Assembly (NCBI GenBank): GCA_025055595.1
Contig: JANWWU010000027.1
Coordinates: 1-36,693, forward strand
Length of the DNA: 36,693 nucleotides
Origin: Planctomycetota bacterium
Lineage (GTDB): Bacteria; Planctomycetota; UBA11346
Direction: 5' to 3'
Shown here: positions 16,064 through 24,638 of the stretch, piece after piece
Numbering within the stretch: position 1 is the first letter of the stretch
Layout of the letters: each line of letters starts with the position of its first letter
Notes under the pieces: model-generated
What the model was told of the DNA's origin: nothing
Databases searched by the model: none
What the model saw: the letters and a program-made list of their open reading frames with translations, nothing else
Made by a program: the position numbers and the translations under genes

Positions 16064-16444
16064 CTACACGAACTGGAAGAGCGCCTTCGGCGCGCGGTCG
16101 CCGAGGCGGTAGCCGGCGCGCAAGATCCGCGTGTAGCCGCCGGCCCGCTCGCGGTAGCGCGGTGCGATCTCGGCGATCAGCTTCTCCGCCGCCTGGCGGT
16201 TGTTGAGGCGGCTGATCAGCTGCCGGTAGTAGCGCAGGCGCAGCGCCGGCTGATCGGCCGGGGCGGCGGCCGCGCGCTTGGCGATCGTCACCAGCCGCTC
16301 GGCGAAGCGCCGCGCCTCCTTCGCCTTCGGCACGGTGGTCATGATGCTGCCATGCTCGATCAAGGCGATCGTCAGGTTGCGCAGCATCGCCAGCCGATGC
16401 TCGGAGGTGACATTCAGCTTGCGGTAGTCGATGCAGTGGCGCAT
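16064..16444 (-). CDS. rplQ: 50S ribosomal protein L17
   Basis: Large-subunit protein near the exit tunnel. The 126-residue chain begins MRHCIDYRKLNVTSEHRLAM, close to the usual MRHRxxxxKLxRxxxHRxA start, and contains the TTVPKAKEARRFAERL segment (36-51). It ends with GDRAPKALFQFV, typical of the family. It is the last ribosomal gene of the run, nine bases after rpoA. Next comes the HtrA protease gene. Confidence 0.97.
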   Translation of the reverse strand: MRHCIDYRKLNVTSEHRLAMLRNLTIALIEHGSIMTTVPKAKEARRFAERLVTIAKRAAAAPADQPALRLRYYRQLISRLNNRQAAEKLIAEIAPRYRERAGGYTRILRAGYRLGDRAPKALFQFV

Positions 16445-16453
16445 GGCGATCCC

Positions 16454-17455
16454 TCAAGCGGTCGTGCCGGCTTCGAGCGGCTTGACCAGCCGCATGCCGA
16501 GCGACAGGCCGCGGTCGGAGAGCTTCTTCTTGATCTCCTTGGCGGCGATCTTGTTGAGGCCGCGGATCGCGTTGAACTCGCTGTCATCAAGCTGGACGAG
16601 CTCGGCGATCGTGCGGATGTTGGCGGCGCGCAGCGCGTTCTCCGTCTTCACCGACAGCTCGAGGATCGTCACCGGCTTGTTGAGCAGGGCGCTGCGCTCG
16701 CTGTCGCCCTCGATGACCAGGTCGGTGACCGGCAGCTCGGCCTCGCGGCCGCCCTCGAAGTACTTGATGAAGGGGTTGAGGTGCTTGCGCAGGATGTTGG
16801 TCGCCTCGACCAGGGCGAGCTCGGGCGTGATCGTGCCGTCGGTCCACACTTCGAGGTCGAGCGCTTCGTAGTCGGTGCGCTTGCCGAGGCGGCACGGCGA
16901 GACCGCGAAGGCGACGCGGGAGACCGGCGAGTAGATCGAATCGATGGCGATGGTGCCGAGGGGGGCGCCTTCGATGCGCTGGTTCTCCGCTGGCACGAAG
17001 CCGCGTCCGGAACCGACATCCATCTCGAGATCGAAGCGGACATCCTTGGTCAGGGTGGCGATGACGAGGTCGGGATTGATGATCTCGACATCCTGGTGCG
17101 GGGTGATGTCGCCGGCGGTCGCCGGTCCCTTGCCGCTCTTCTCGAGGCGGATGGTCACCGGCTCGTCGCTGTGCAGGCGCAAGCGCAGCTTCTTGATGTT
17201 GAGCACGATGTGCGTGACATCCTCGAGCACGCCTTCGAGCGAGGTGAACTCGTTGTTGATGCCGCGGATGCGGATCGCGCGCACCGCCGCGCCCTGGATC
17301 GACGACAGCAGGACGCGCCGCAGGCTGTTGCCGATCGTCGTCGCGAAGCCGCGCTCGAAGGGCTCGGCGTGGAACTTGGCATAGTTGGTCGCCAGGTCGC
17401 CCGCGACCTTGTCGACCCGGGTAGGCAGTTCGAAACCGCGCCAGCGAATGCGCAT
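16454..17455 (-). CDS. rpoA: DNA-directed RNA polymerase subunit alpha
   Basis: The alpha subunit starts polymerase assembly and contacts activators and UP elements. Residues 1-230 form the dimerising N-terminal domain, with PFERGFATTIGNSLRRVLLSS as the signature near 32-52 and SLEGVLEDV after it. The C-terminal domain (about 255-333) has LELSVKTENALRAANI and LNKIAAKEIKKKLSDRGL. The protein is 333 residues long, a normal size. A GAGGA site (complement of 17461-17465) fixes the ATG at 17455. The opening MRIRWRGFELP resembles PVC-group alphas. S4 is missing between S11 and alpha, where many bacteria have it. Confidence 0.98.
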   Translation of the reverse strand: MRIRWRGFELPTRVDKVAGDLATNYAKFHAEPFERGFATTIGNSLRRVLLSSIQGAAVRAIRIRGINNEFTSLEGVLEDVTHIVLNIKKLRLRLHSDEPVTIRLEKSGKGPATAGDITPHQDVEIINPDLVIATLTKDVRFDLEMDVGSGRGFVPAENQRIEGAPLGTIAIDSIYSPVSRVAFAVSPCRLGKRTDYEALDLEVWTDGTITPELALVEATNILRKHLNPFIKYFEGGREAELPVTDLVIEGDSERSALLNKPVTILELSVKTENALRAANIRTIAELVQLDDSEFNAIRGLNKIAAKEIKKKLSDRGLSLGMRLVKPLEAGTTA

Positions 17456-17489
17456 AGGGATCCTCGCAGATTCCTTGGTGAGCGAAAGG

Positions 17490-17867
17490 TCAGACGCGCC
17501 GCTTCTTCGGCGGCCGGCAGCCGTTGTGCGGCAGCGGCGTGACATCGGCGATCGCCTTGATCGCGATGCCGGAGTTGATCAGGGCGCGGATCGCGCTCTC
17601 GCGGCCCGCCCCCGGCCCGCGCACCCGCACTTCGGCCTCCTTGAGGCCGAGCTTGACCGCCTTCTCGGCGCAGCGCTCCATCGCCAGCTGGGCGGCGAAC
17701 GGCGTCGACTTGCGCGAGCCCTTGTAGCCGATCGAGCCGGCCGACTCCCAGACGGCGACATCGCCGTTCATGTCGGTGATGGTGACGATCGTATTGTTGA
17801 AGGTCGCGTTGATGTGCACGATGCCGCTGCGCAGCGTCTTCTTGACCTTCTTCTTGGTGTACGCCAT
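17490..17867 (-). CDS. rpsK: 30S ribosomal protein S11
   Basis: Small-subunit platform protein contacting mRNA and S18 near the E site. The 125-residue chain has [15 protein letters not shown] (18-32), [14 protein letters not shown] and [16 protein letters not shown], and ends [18 protein letters not shown], all diagnostic. It lies 11 bases after rpsM. The 34 bases down to rpoA hold only the rpoA ribosome site, with no rpsD. Confidence 0.98.
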   Translation of the reverse strand: MAYTKKKVKKTLRSGIVHINATFNNTIVTITDMNGDVAVWESAGSIGYKGSRKSTPFAAQLAMERCAEKAVKLGLKEAEVRVRGPGAGRESAIRALINSGIAIKAIADVTPLPHNGCRPPKKRRV

Positions 17868-17878
17868 GGTTCAACCCG

Positions 17879-18256
17879 TCACTTGCGAAGGATCTTCTTG
17901 TTGGCGACCGTCTTCTTCTTGCCCTTGCGGGTGCGCGCGTTGGTCCGCGTGCGCTGTCCGCGCACCGGCAGGTTGCGCGCGTGGCGATAGCCGCGATAGC
18001 AGCCGATCTCCTTGAAGCGCTGGATGTTGGCGGCGATCTCGCGGCGCAGAGCGCCCTCGATGACGAAGTTGCGCTCGATGAAGTTGGCGATGCGACCGAG
18101 CTCCTCCTCGGTCAGCTGATGGGCGCGCCGATGCTCATCGATCCCGCACTCGCGGCACACCAGCCGCGCGCGATGCAGGCCGATGCCGTAGATGTGGACG
18201 AGCGAGTACGGCACCTTCTTGTGTCCCGGGATGTCGACACCGAGGAGACGGGGCAT
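17879..18256 (-). CDS. rpsM: 30S ribosomal protein S13
   Basis: Head protein of the small subunit that bridges to the large subunit and contacts the P-site tRNA. The 125-residue chain has the usual opening with LLGVDIPGHKKVPYSLVHIYGIG (only the first part is highly conserved), the RANFIERN-like helix, GCYRGYRHARNLPVRGQRT (86-104) and a basic tail ending KKILRK. It follows rpmJ by 13 bases and precedes rpsK. Confidence 0.98.
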   Translation of the reverse strand: MPRLLGVDIPGHKKVPYSLVHIYGIGLHRARLVCRECGIDEHRRAHQLTEEELGRIANFIERNFVIEGALRREIAANIQRFKEIGCYRGYRHARNLPVRGQRTRTNARTRKGKKKTVANKKILRK

Positions 18257-18269
18257 GGATGCTCCTTCT

Positions 18270-18383
18270 TCAGCCTTGCCGCTGCTTGTGGTTGGGGTCG
18301 CTGCAGATCACGCGCACCCGCCCCTTGCGGCGGATGATCTTGCAGTGTTCGCAGCGCTTGCGCACGGATGCCAGCACTTTCAT
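18270..18383 (-). CDS. rpmJ: 50S ribosomal protein L36 (zinc-binding form)
   Basis: A 37-residue protein that is easy to miss because of its size. It begins [19 protein letters not shown] and keeps the zinc ligands Cys11, Cys14, Cys27 and His32, so it is the zinc-binding (C+) form. A GGAGG site just upstream, in the short gap after the infA stop, supports the ATG at 18383. It sits between infA and rpsM as in most bacteria. Confidence 0.96.
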   Translation of the reverse strand: MKVLASVRKRCEHCKIIRRKGRVRVICSDPNHKQRQG

Positions 18384-18393
18384 GGGTCCCTCC

Positions 18394-18624
18394 TCAGGCC
18401 TCGCGGTAGACGATGCGGCCGCGGGTCAGGTCGTAGGGCGACATCTCGATCGTCACCTTGTCCCCCGGCAGGATGCGGATGTAGTGCATGCGGATCTTGC
18501 CGCTGACATGCGCGAGCACCTCATGCTCCTTGCCGTTGGGCATGGTGACGACGACTTTGAAGCGGGCGTTCGGCAGTTTCTCCCGCACCACGGCTTCCAG
18601 ACGGATCGCCTCTTCCTTGGCCAT
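18394..18624 (-). CDS. infA: Translation initiation factor IF-1
   Basis: A 76-residue OB-fold protein that binds the ribosomal A site during initiation. [20 protein letters not shown], then [21 protein letters not shown] and [15 protein letters not shown] are the standard blocks. The ATG at 18624 is chosen by homology; the frame stays open upstream into secY. Only one base separates it from the secY stop. The adk and map genes that often lie between secY and infA are absent. Confidence 0.97.
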   Translation of the reverse strand: MAKEEAIRLEAVVREKLPNARFKVVVTMPNGKEHEVLAHVSGKIRMHYIRILPGDKVTIEMSPYDLTRGRIVYREA

Positions 18625-18625
18625 C

Positions 18626-19972
18626 TCAGAACCTCTTCCCAGTCTTGCGCGCTCCGGCGCCGAGGGCCCCCGCCAGCGCCGCCCCCCCGTACTTGTGGGC
18701 GAGCAGGAATGTCCCGACCTTCTGGATGACATCGAGCAGCACGCCGACGACAATCAGCAGCCCGGTGCCGCCGAGCAGCACCGCGCCCTTGCCGGCCAGG
18801 CCGAAGCTCGCCGCGAAGGTCTCCGGCAGGATCGAGATGATCGCGAGGAAGATCGCGCCGACGAAAGTGATGCGGCTCATGATCGCGCCGATGTAGTCGG
18901 CGGTGCTCTTGCCGGGCTTGATGCCGCGGACGAAGAATCCGGCTTGCTTGAAGTGCTGCGTCAGGTCGTTGAGGTCGAAGGTGATCGAGATGTAGAAATA
19001 GGTGAAGGCGACGATCAGCAGGGCGAAGACGAGGCGGTGCCCGGGGTTGCCGTAGGCCATGAACTGGTCGAGGCCGAGGTGCGCCAGCCAGGGCGTGGAG
19101 GCGAGCATGACCAGCAGGACGACGACCGGCTGCGCGAAGATCACCGGGATGACATTGGCGTGGTTGAGCTTGAGCGGCAGCGTGGTCTGCGCCCCGCCGT
19201 AGACGCGGTTGCCCTGGACGCGCCGCTGCTGTTCGAGGTGCACGCGGCGCACCGCCTGGACGACGACGACGATCGCGGCGATGATCACGAGGCAGACGGC
19301 GATCAACCCGAGCAGCTCGGCGAGCTCGGTCGCGTGCCCAGCGAAGGCCTGCGGCAGGTAGGCGAGGATCGAGATCATGATGACGATCGACACCCCGTTG
19401 CCGATGCCGAAGCGCGTGATCTGGTCGGCGATCCACAGGATCAGCATCGAGCCGGTGGTGATGACGAGGCAGGCCTCGACCGTCCACAGCAGCGGATTGG
19501 CCATCGCGTCGGGCGTCAGCAGGACGAGGCCGCCGGCGCTGTAGCGCGACAGCGCGATCGCCGCGATCACGCTCTGCACCAGGGCGATGACCAGCGTCAC
19601 ATAGCGCGTGTACTGGTTGAGCTTGCGCCGGCCGGTCTCGCCCTCCTTCTGCAAGGCTTTCAGCGAGGGGATGCTGAAGGCCATCAGCTGGATGATGATC
19701 GAGGCCGAGATGTAGGGCGTGATCCCGAGGCCGAAGATCGATGCCTGGGCGATCGCCCCGCCGTTGAACATGTTGGCATAGGCCAGCATCGCCCGCAGCG
19801 GATCATTGCCGCCCATGCCGGCGGTTACCAGCTGGTTCAGGGCCTCGGCGTTGACCCCCGGGATGGGGATGAACACGCCGAGGCGATAGATGACGACGCC
19901 CAGCAGGAAGGTGACGAAGAAGCGCTTGAGCAGCTCCTTGACCGGATCCTCGCCGATGTCCTGCTGAGCCAT
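18626..19972 (-). CDS. secY: Protein translocase subunit SecY
   Basis: The channel-forming subunit of the SecYEG translocon in the inner membrane. The 448-residue chain has about ten hydrophobic helices. Recognisable segments are [12 protein letters not shown] (30-41), [17 protein letters not shown] (80-96), the loop before [14 protein letters not shown] (111-124), and the late segment [17 protein letters not shown]. The tail is short and basic. It starts ten bases after rplO and ends one base before infA. Confidence 0.97.
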   Translation of the reverse strand: MAQQDIGEDPVKELLKRFFVTFLLGVVIYRLGVFIPIPGVNAEALNQLVTAGMGGNDPLRAMLAYANMFNGGAIAQASIFGLGITPYISASIIIQLMAFSIPSLKALQKEGETGRRKLNQYTRYVTLVIALVQSVIAAIALSRYSAGGLVLLTPDAMANPLLWTVEACLVITTGSMLILWIADQITRFGIGNGVSIVIMISILAYLPQAFAGHATELAELLGLIAVCLVIIAAIVVVVQAVRRVHLEQQRRVQGNRVYGGAQTTLPLKLNHANVIPVIFAQPVVVLLVMLASTPWLAHLGLDQFMAYGNPGHRLVFALLIVAFTYFYISITFDLNDLTQHFKQAGFFVRGIKPGKSTADYIGAIMSRITFVGAIFLAIISILPETFAASFGLAGKGAVLLGGTGLLIVVGVLLDVIQKVGTFLLAHKYGGAALAGALGAGARKTGKRF

Positions 19973-19981
19973 GGCGTGCCC

Positions 19982-20455
19982 TCAGCCCTGCGCCGCGGGG
20001 CGGGTCTCTGTCACCGAGCCGCCGGCGGCGATGACGGCGGACTTGACGGCGGCGCTCACCCGATCGACGCAGACGGCGAGCGGACGCGGCACCTCGAGCG
20101 CGCCGCGGCCGCCGACGAGCTTGATCGGCGCCCCCGGCTGCTTGGCGAGGCCGGCAGCGGCGAGGCTCGCCGCGTCGATGGTGTCGCCGCGCAGGTGCTT
20201 GAGGACGATGTCGAGGCGCAGGACCTGCCACTGCTGGCGGTGCCGATGATTCGAGAAGCCGCGCTTCGGGATGCGCATGTAAAGCGGCTTCTGTCCGCCC
20301 TCGAACAGCGGGCCGCGGTTCGGCCCGCCGGCGCGCGCGCCCTCGCCCTTGTAGCCGCGGCCGCAGGTCTTGCCCAGGCCGGAGCCGAGGCCGCGGCCGA
20401 CGCGCTTGCGCTTGGCGCGGCTGATATCGACCGATGTGATCTCGCTGAGGTTCAC
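19982..20455 (-). CDS. rplO: 50S ribosomal protein L15
   Basis: A large-subunit assembly protein of 157 residues. The glycine-rich opening (KRKRVGRGLGSGLGKTCGRG, 16-35) and the GGQKPLYMRIPKRGF block (53-67) are diagnostic. The start is a GTG that overlaps the rpsE stop (GTGA), so translation is coupled. L30, which usually lies between S5 and L15, is not encoded here. Confidence 0.97.
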   Translation of the reverse strand: MNLSEITSVDISRAKRKRVGRGLGSGLGKTCGRGYKGEGARAGGPNRGPLFEGGQKPLYMRIPKRGFSNHRHRQQWQVLRLDIVLKHLRGDTIDAASLAAAGLAKQPGAPIKLVGGRGALEVPRPLAVCVDRVSAAVKSAVIAAGGSVTETRPAAQG

Positions 20456-21018
20456 AGCTCCACCCCCCGCAGCGCCTGGTACTGCTCCTTGGTGCGCAGC
20501 TGATCGAGGGCCGCGAAGGTCGCCCGCACCAGGTTCATCGGATTGCGGCTGCCGTAGGCCTTGGTCAGGATGTCGTGGATGCCGAGCTTCTCGAGCACGG
20601 CGCGCACGCTCCGACCGGCGATCACCCCGGTGCCGGGCGCCGCCGGGATCAGGCGCACGCGCGCGGCGCCGAAGCGGCCCTCGACCTCGTGCGGAATCGT
20701 GCCGTTGATCACGGGATAGGAGCGGACATTGCGCTCGCCGTTGCGCACCGCCTTGTCGATCGAGCTCGACACTTCCTTGGCCTTGCCGCTGCCGAAGCCG
20801 ACCTTGCCGTTGCCATCGCCGAGGACGACGAAGGCGCTGAAGCTGAAGCGCTTGCCGCCCGCCGTCACCTTGGCGCAGCGGTTGATGCTGACGACATCCT
20901 CCTTGTAGAGGGCGCTGCGGCCCTCGCGTTCCCGCGTCACGGGCGCCGCCGCGCCGCGGCGCTCGCTGCCGCGGCGCTCCTGATCGCCGCCTTTGATCGT
21001 CGCATTCATCCGGGGCAT
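20452..21018 (-). CDS. rpsE: 30S ribosomal protein S5
   Basis: A small-subunit protein that helps mRNA entry and decoding accuracy. The 188-residue chain has a variable basic tail (1-35), then VVSINRCAKVTAGGKRFSFS (42-61), VVLGDGNGKVGFGSGKAKEV (64-83), IPHEVEGRFGAARVRLIPAA and GTGVIAGRSVRAVLEKLG. A second ATG three codons in could also serve. It overlaps rplO by four bases. Confidence 0.97.
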   Translation of the reverse strand: MPRMNATIKGGDQERRGSERRGAAAPVTREREGRSALYKEDVVSINRCAKVTAGGKRFSFSAFVVLGDGNGKVGFGSGKAKEVSSSIDKAVRNGERNVRSYPVINGTIPHEVEGRFGAARVRLIPAAPGTGVIAGRSVRAVLEKLGIHDILTKAYGSRNPMNLVRATFAALDQLRTKEQYQALRGVEL

Positions 21019-21075
21019 GTGCTCGTCCTCGTCCTGCTCACGCAGCGTTGGGGGTAAAGCATTTTGAGAGCCGTT

Positions 21076-21444
21076 TCAGAACTGCAAGCCCTTGCTGCGC
21101 GCGGCATCAGCGAGGGCAGCGATGCGTCCGCCGTAGCGGCGCCCGTTGCGATCGAAGACCACCGCCGTGATGCCGGCCTTGGCGGCGCGCTCGGCGACCA
21201 GTTCGCCGACGACCCGCGCCGCCTCCAGCGGCTTGAGCTCGGCGCAGCGCGCGCGGATCTCCGCGCACAAGGAGCTGGCCGAGCACAGCGTCCGTCCGCT
21301 GTAGTCGTCGATGATCTGGGCATAGATGTGGCGCTCGCTGCGGTATACCGAGAGCCGCGGGCGCTGCGCGTCGCCGCGGACGCGCTTGCGGATCCGCCGC
21401 TTGATGCGCTCGATCGCCGCTCGTTTGGCCTTCTGGATGTCCAT
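21076..21444 (-). CDS. rplR: 50S ribosomal protein L18
   Basis: Binds 5S rRNA in the central protuberance. The 122-residue chain has RPRLSVYRSERHIYAQIID (28-46), then the VGELVAERAAKAGITAVVFDRNG block (77-99) and ends GRIAALADAARSKGLQF, all typical. The 57-base gap to rpsE holds the rpsE leader and nothing else I can support. Confidence 0.97.
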   Translation of the reverse strand: MDIQKAKRAAIERIKRRIRKRVRGDAQRPRLSVYRSERHIYAQIIDDYSGRTLCSASSLCAEIRARCAELKPLEAARVVGELVAERAAKAGITAVVFDRNGRRYGGRIAALADAARSKGLQF

Positions 21445-21459
21445 CGTGCGCTCCTCGCC

Positions 21460-22014
21460 TCACTTCTTGGCGCCGCCGGTGGCCGCGGCCTTGCCCGCCT
21501 TGCGGCGCACGACCTCATTGGCGTAGCGGATGCCCTTGCCCTTGTACGGCTCGGGCTTGCGCGCGGCGCGGATGTTGGCCGCCACCTGACCGACCAGCGC
21601 CTTGTCGATGCCGCTGACCGTGATGTGCGTCTGGTCCGGCACGGTCACGGTGATGCCCTCGGGGATCGGGATCTCGATCGCATTGGCGAAGCCGACATTG
21701 AGGACGACGGTGCGGCCCTTGAGCGCGGCGCGGTAGCCGACGCCGACGATCTCCAGGCTCTTGCTGTAGCCCTTGCTGACGCCTTCGACGAGGTTGCGCA
21801 CCAGCGCGCGGGTCGTGCCGTGCATCGCGCGCGTGTGCTTGTCGTCGCGCTCGCGCTCGACATGCAGCTGCCCGTTGTCGATGCGCACACGGATGCCATC
21901 GCACAGCGTCAGCGCGTTCGTCCCCTTCGGACCCTTGCACTTCAGCGTGCGGCCCTCGAGCGCGACCTGGACGCCCTGCGGGATGGCGACGGGTTGCTTG
22001 CCGATGCGACTCAC
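21460..22014 (-). CDS. rplF: 50S ribosomal protein L6
   Basis: A large-subunit protein near the factor-binding site. The 184-residue chain opens MSRIGKQPVAIPQGV and has two similar domains, with GPKGTNAL in the first and VGYRAALKG plus YKGKGIRYANEVVRRKAGK (156-174) in the second. The start is a GTG seven bases after rpsH ends. It sits in the normal spc order. Confidence 0.97.
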   Translation of the reverse strand: MSRIGKQPVAIPQGVQVALEGRTLKCKGPKGTNALTLCDGIRVRIDNGQLHVERERDDKHTRAMHGTTRALVRNLVEGVSKGYSKSLEIVGVGYRAALKGRTVVLNVGFANAIEIPIPEGITVTVPDQTHITVSGIDKALVGQVAANIRAARKPEPYKGKGIRYANEVVRRKAGKAAATGGAKK

Positions 22015-22021
22015 GATGCCC

Positions 22022-22426
22022 TCACTGGACAGTGCACAGCACCTCGCCGCCGAGGCGCGGCCGCCGACGGCGGCATTCGCGGTCGGAGAGGATGCCGGCG
22101 GGGGTGGAGAGGATGGCGATGCCGTAGCCGCGGATCACCGGCCGCAGCTCGCGGTAGCCGCAGTAGACGCGCCGGCCGCTCGTCGACACGCGCTGGATGC
22201 GGTGGATCGCCGGCTCGCCGTCGTCGCTGTACTTCAGGGCGATGCGCAGGGTGCGCGCCGGCTTGGTGTCGAGGACCGAGACCGCCGACACATAGCCCTC
22301 CTGCAGCAGGACGCGGGCGATGCCCTCCTTGATGCGGGAATGCGGGACATCGACCTGATCCTTGGCCGCCATGATCGCGTTGCGAATGGCGGTCAGCATG
22401 TCCGCGATCGGATCGGTGCAGCTCAT
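22022..22426 (-). CDS. rpsH: 30S ribosomal protein S8
   Basis: Binds the central domain of 16S rRNA and in E. coli also represses the spc operon. The 134-residue chain has DPIADMLTAIRNAIMA (5-20), a block with VDVPHSRIKEGIARVLLQEGY, then RIQRVSTSGRRVYCGYRELRPV. The C-terminal part carries an arginine run (RRRRPRLGGEVLCTVQ) where GGE(V/L)LC is the family end. It starts six bases after rpsN. Confidence 0.97.
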   Translation of the reverse strand: MSCTDPIADMLTAIRNAIMAAKDQVDVPHSRIKEGIARVLLQEGYVSAVSVLDTKPARTLRIALKYSDDGEPAIHRIQRVSTSGRRVYCGYRELRPVIRGYGIAILSTPAGILSDRECRRRRPRLGGEVLCTVQ

Positions 22427-22432
22427 AGGCCC

Positions 22433-22738
22433 TCACCAGCTCGCCTTGGTGACGCCGGGCAGGACGCCGGCATGCGCCATCCGCCGCAGCTGCGTGCGGC
22501 AGACGCCGAACTTGCGCAGGTAGGCGCGGCTGCGCCCGGTGATCTGGCAGCGGTTGCGGTAGCGCACGGGGCAGCTGTCGACCGGCAGCAGCGACAGCGC
22601 GGCGCGCGCCTCCATCCGCTCCTCGAGCGACAGCTTGAGGTCCTTGGAGCGGGCGCGCAGGGCATCGCGCTGCGCGCGATACTTCTCGATCAGGCGCTGG
22701 CGCTTCAGGTTGCGATGGACGGTGCTCTTCTTCGCCAC
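22433..22738 (-). CDS. rpsN: 30S ribosomal protein S14 (long form)
   Basis: A small-subunit head protein of 101 residues, the long form without a CxxC zinc pair. [20 protein letters not shown] (63-82) and [15 protein letters not shown] at the end are diagnostic. Three cysteines remain (56, 64, 80) but not in the zinc arrangement. The start is a GTG; a GGAGAAG site lies within the end of rplE, which ends two bases before. Confidence 0.96.
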   Translation of the reverse strand: MAKKSTVHRNLKRQRLIEKYRAQRDALRARSKDLKLSLEERMEARAALSLLPVDSCPVRYRNRCQITGRSRAYLRKFGVCRTQLRRMAHAGVLPGVTKASW

Positions 22739-22740
22739 GG

Positions 22741-23301
22741 TTACTTCTCCCGGAACGGCATGTGCAGTGCCTTGAGGACGGCGTACGACAGCTGCTCGTT
22801 GGAGTTGCGGAAGCAGATCGTGATCTGCAGGCCCTGGTTGTGCTCGAGCTTGTCGAGCACCACCTCATGGAACAGCGCCTGCTCGCGCAAGCCGAGGTTG
22901 TAGTTGCCGGCCTTGTCGAAGCCCTTGCGGCTGAGGCCGCGGAAGTCCTTGATGCGCGGGATCGCGAGGTGGATCAGCTTGTCGAGAAAGGCCCACATCC
23001 GCGCCCCGCGCAGGGTGACGCGGGCGCCGATCTTCATCCCGACGCGGGTGCGGAAGTTGGCGATCGACTTCTTGGCGCGGGTCGGCACCGCGCGCTGGCC
23101 GGCGATCAGCGACAGGTGCTCGGTGACGATGTTCAGGATCTGGCCGTCGCTTGCCGCCCGGCCGACGCCCATGTTGAGGCAGATCTTCTCCAGTCGCGGG
23201 CCGGCCAGGCGGTTGGTGATGCCATGCGCCTTGAGGATCTCCGGCAGGCGCTCCTCATAGAGCTGACGCGACGACTTGCAGAGATAGAGGGTAGCGGTCA
23301 T
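22741..23301 (-). CDS. rplE: 50S ribosomal protein L5
   Basis: Binds 5S rRNA and contacts the P-site tRNA. The 186-residue chain contains [13 protein letters not shown] (38-50), [22 protein letters not shown]-like sequence (60-80), [13 protein letters not shown] (88-100), the block with [16 protein letters not shown] and a family-like end. It is followed by the rpsN start after two bases and ends with TAA, one of few non-TGA stops in the run. Confidence 0.97.
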   Translation of the reverse strand: MTATLYLCKSSRQLYEERLPEILKAHGITNRLAGPRLEKICLNMGVGRAASDGQILNIVTEHLSLIAGQRAVPTRAKKSIANFRTRVGMKIGARVTLRGARMWAFLDKLIHLAIPRIKDFRGLSRKGFDKAGNYNLGLREQALFHEVVLDKLEHNQGLQITICFRNSNEQLSYAVLKALHMPFREK

Positions 23302-23310
23302 GGGAGGCCC

Positions 23311-23694
23311 TCACACCTGACGCCCGGACGGGAAGCGGTAGCCGCTCTTCTTGGCGACGCGGACGACGCCGTGCTCGGTGCGCTCGTGGCGCACGCGCGT
23401 CGGCTTCCCGGTCGTCGGATCGAGCAGCGCGAGGTTGCTGACATGGATCGGGCGCAGCCGCCGCACTCGGCCGCCCTCGATGCCGGCCTGCGGGTTGGGC
23501 TTGACATGGCGGATCTCGTACTGCGCGCACTCGCCCTCGACCAGGGCCCGCCCCTCGCGCGGGAACACCTTGATCACGGTGCCGGTCTTGCCGCGCACCG
23601 ACTTCGGGCCGGTCAGCAGCACGACCTTGTCGCCGGTGCGGATATGGCACTTGGCGTGATGCGGAAGCTTCGGTTTCTTGACGCGGCTGGCCAT
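23311..23694 (-). CDS. rplX: 50S ribosomal protein L24
   Basis: An assembly initiator for the large subunit with a KOW motif. The 127-residue chain has [20 protein letters not shown] (17-36) followed by TGTVIKVFP, and [20 protein letters not shown]. It is about 20 residues longer than usual, with extra sequence at the C-terminus after the KPTRV segment. It lies seven bases after rplN and nine before rplE. Confidence 0.96.
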   Translation of the reverse strand: MASRVKKPKLPHHAKCHIRTGDKVVLLTGPKSVRGKTGTVIKVFPREGRALVEGECAQYEIRHVKPNPQAGIEGGRVRRLRPIHVSNLALLDPTTGKPTRVRHERTEHGVVRVAKKSGYRFPSGRQV

Positions 23695-23701
23695 GGGTGC
23701 C

Positions 23702-24070
23702 TCACACCACCTCGGGAGCGAGCGAGATGATCTTCATGAAGTTGCGCGCGCGCAGCTCGCGCGCCACCGGGCCGAAGATGCGGCTGCCGATCGGGTTGCG
23801 GTCCTTATCGATCAGCACGACGGCGTTGCTGTCGAAGCGCACCCAGCTGCCATCCTCCCGGCGGATCGGCTTGGCGGTGCGGACGATCACCGCCTTGCAC
23901 ACCGTCTTCGGCTTGACCTCGGAGGTCGGCAGCGCCTTCTTGATCGAGACGACGATGATGTCGCCGACCGTCGCATAGCGCCGCCGCGTGCCGCCGAGCA
24001 CCTTGATGCACATCGCGCGCTTGGCGCCGCTGTTGTCGGCGACATCGAGCCAGGTTTGACTCTGGATCAT
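23702..24070 (-). CDS. rplN: 50S ribosomal protein L14
   Basis: A large-subunit protein at the inter-subunit face. The 122-residue chain opens [20 protein letters not shown] and contains the [13 protein letters not shown] block and [20 protein letters not shown] near the end (98-117), all standard. Length equals the common 122. It follows rpsQ after a 21-base gap. Confidence 0.98.
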   Translation of the reverse strand: MIQSQTWLDVADNSGAKRAMCIKVLGGTRRRYATVGDIIVVSIKKALPTSEVKPKTVCKAVIVRTAKPIRREDGSWVRFDSNAVVLIDKDRNPIGSRIFGPVARELRARNFMKIISLAPEVV

Positions 24071-24091
24071 GGCGGGATTCCTGTGGGAGCC

Positions 24092-24409
24092 TCAGACGGC
24101 GCGCTCCAGCACCTTCATCAGGCGCCAGCGCTTGGTGGCGGAGAGCGGGCGGCACTCGATGATCAGCACCGTGTCGCCTTCCTTGCTCTCGTTGCGCTCG
24201 TCGTGGACATGGAACTTCAGGGTGCGCTTGATGTACTTGCCGTACTTCGGGTGCCGGTACTGCTCGGTGACCGACACCGTCCGCGTCTTGTTCATCTTGT
24301 CGCTGGTGACGACGCCGATGACGCGCTTGTGCAGCCCGCGCGGGCGCGGGCCGCGCGGAGCGGACGCGCTCGGCTGGCTCGGCGGTTCGGCCTTGGCAAC
24401 CTCGCTCAT
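24092..24409 (-). CDS. rpsQ: 30S ribosomal protein S17
   Basis: A primary 16S rRNA-binding OB-fold protein. The core begins near residue 29 with RVIGVVTSDKMNKTRTVSV and ends with ATKRWRLMKVLERAV. The first 25 residues (rich in Pro, Ser, Ala, Arg) are an extension not seen in the usual 85-residue protein. It starts one base after rpmC ends, so no shorter leader is available unless an internal start is used. Confidence 0.96.
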   Translation of the reverse strand: MSEVAKAEPPSQPSASAPRGPRPRGLHKRVIGVVTSDKMNKTRTVSVTEQYRHPKYGKYIKRTLKFHVHDERNESKEGDTVLIIECRPLSATKRWRLMKVLERAV

Positions 24410-24410
24410 C

Positions 24411-24638
24411 TCATGCCCCCTTCGGCTGCTGCCGCTGCTGCGCGAGCTCGCGCTCGCGCAGGATGGTGAGGATGCGCGCCACCTGGCGGCGGTTGGCGCG
24501 GGTGCGCATCCCGAGCCGCTTGCCCTCCAGGGCGCTCGCGATGCGCGCCTTGAGCATCTCGCTGCGCAGGCGCTCGACCTCCTCGCGCAGCTGCTGATCG
24601 GTCTTGGCGCGCAGCTCCTGCATCAGCGACCGCTTCAT
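24411..24638 (-). CDS. rpmC: 50S ribosomal protein L29
   Basis: A small helical-hairpin protein by the peptide exit tunnel. The 75-residue chain has MQELRAKTDQQLREEVERL (6-24) and RTRANRRQVARILTILRERE (46-65), the two family helices. The ATG at 24638 overlaps the rplP stop as ATGA. A second ATG at codon 6 is possible. The frame is open further upstream but only as shadow inside rplP. Confidence 0.95.
   Translation of the reverse strand: MKRSLMQELRAKTDQQLREEVERLRSEMLKARIASALEGKRLGMRTRANRRQVARILTILRERELAQQRQQPKGA

Noticed and set aside
18488-20503. A 671-codon open frame on the plus strand opposite infA, secY and rplO
   Set aside because: It spans several confirmed genes of the opposite strand, and its Asp/Glu/Arg/Gly-rich translation is what antisense to membrane-protein codons gives.
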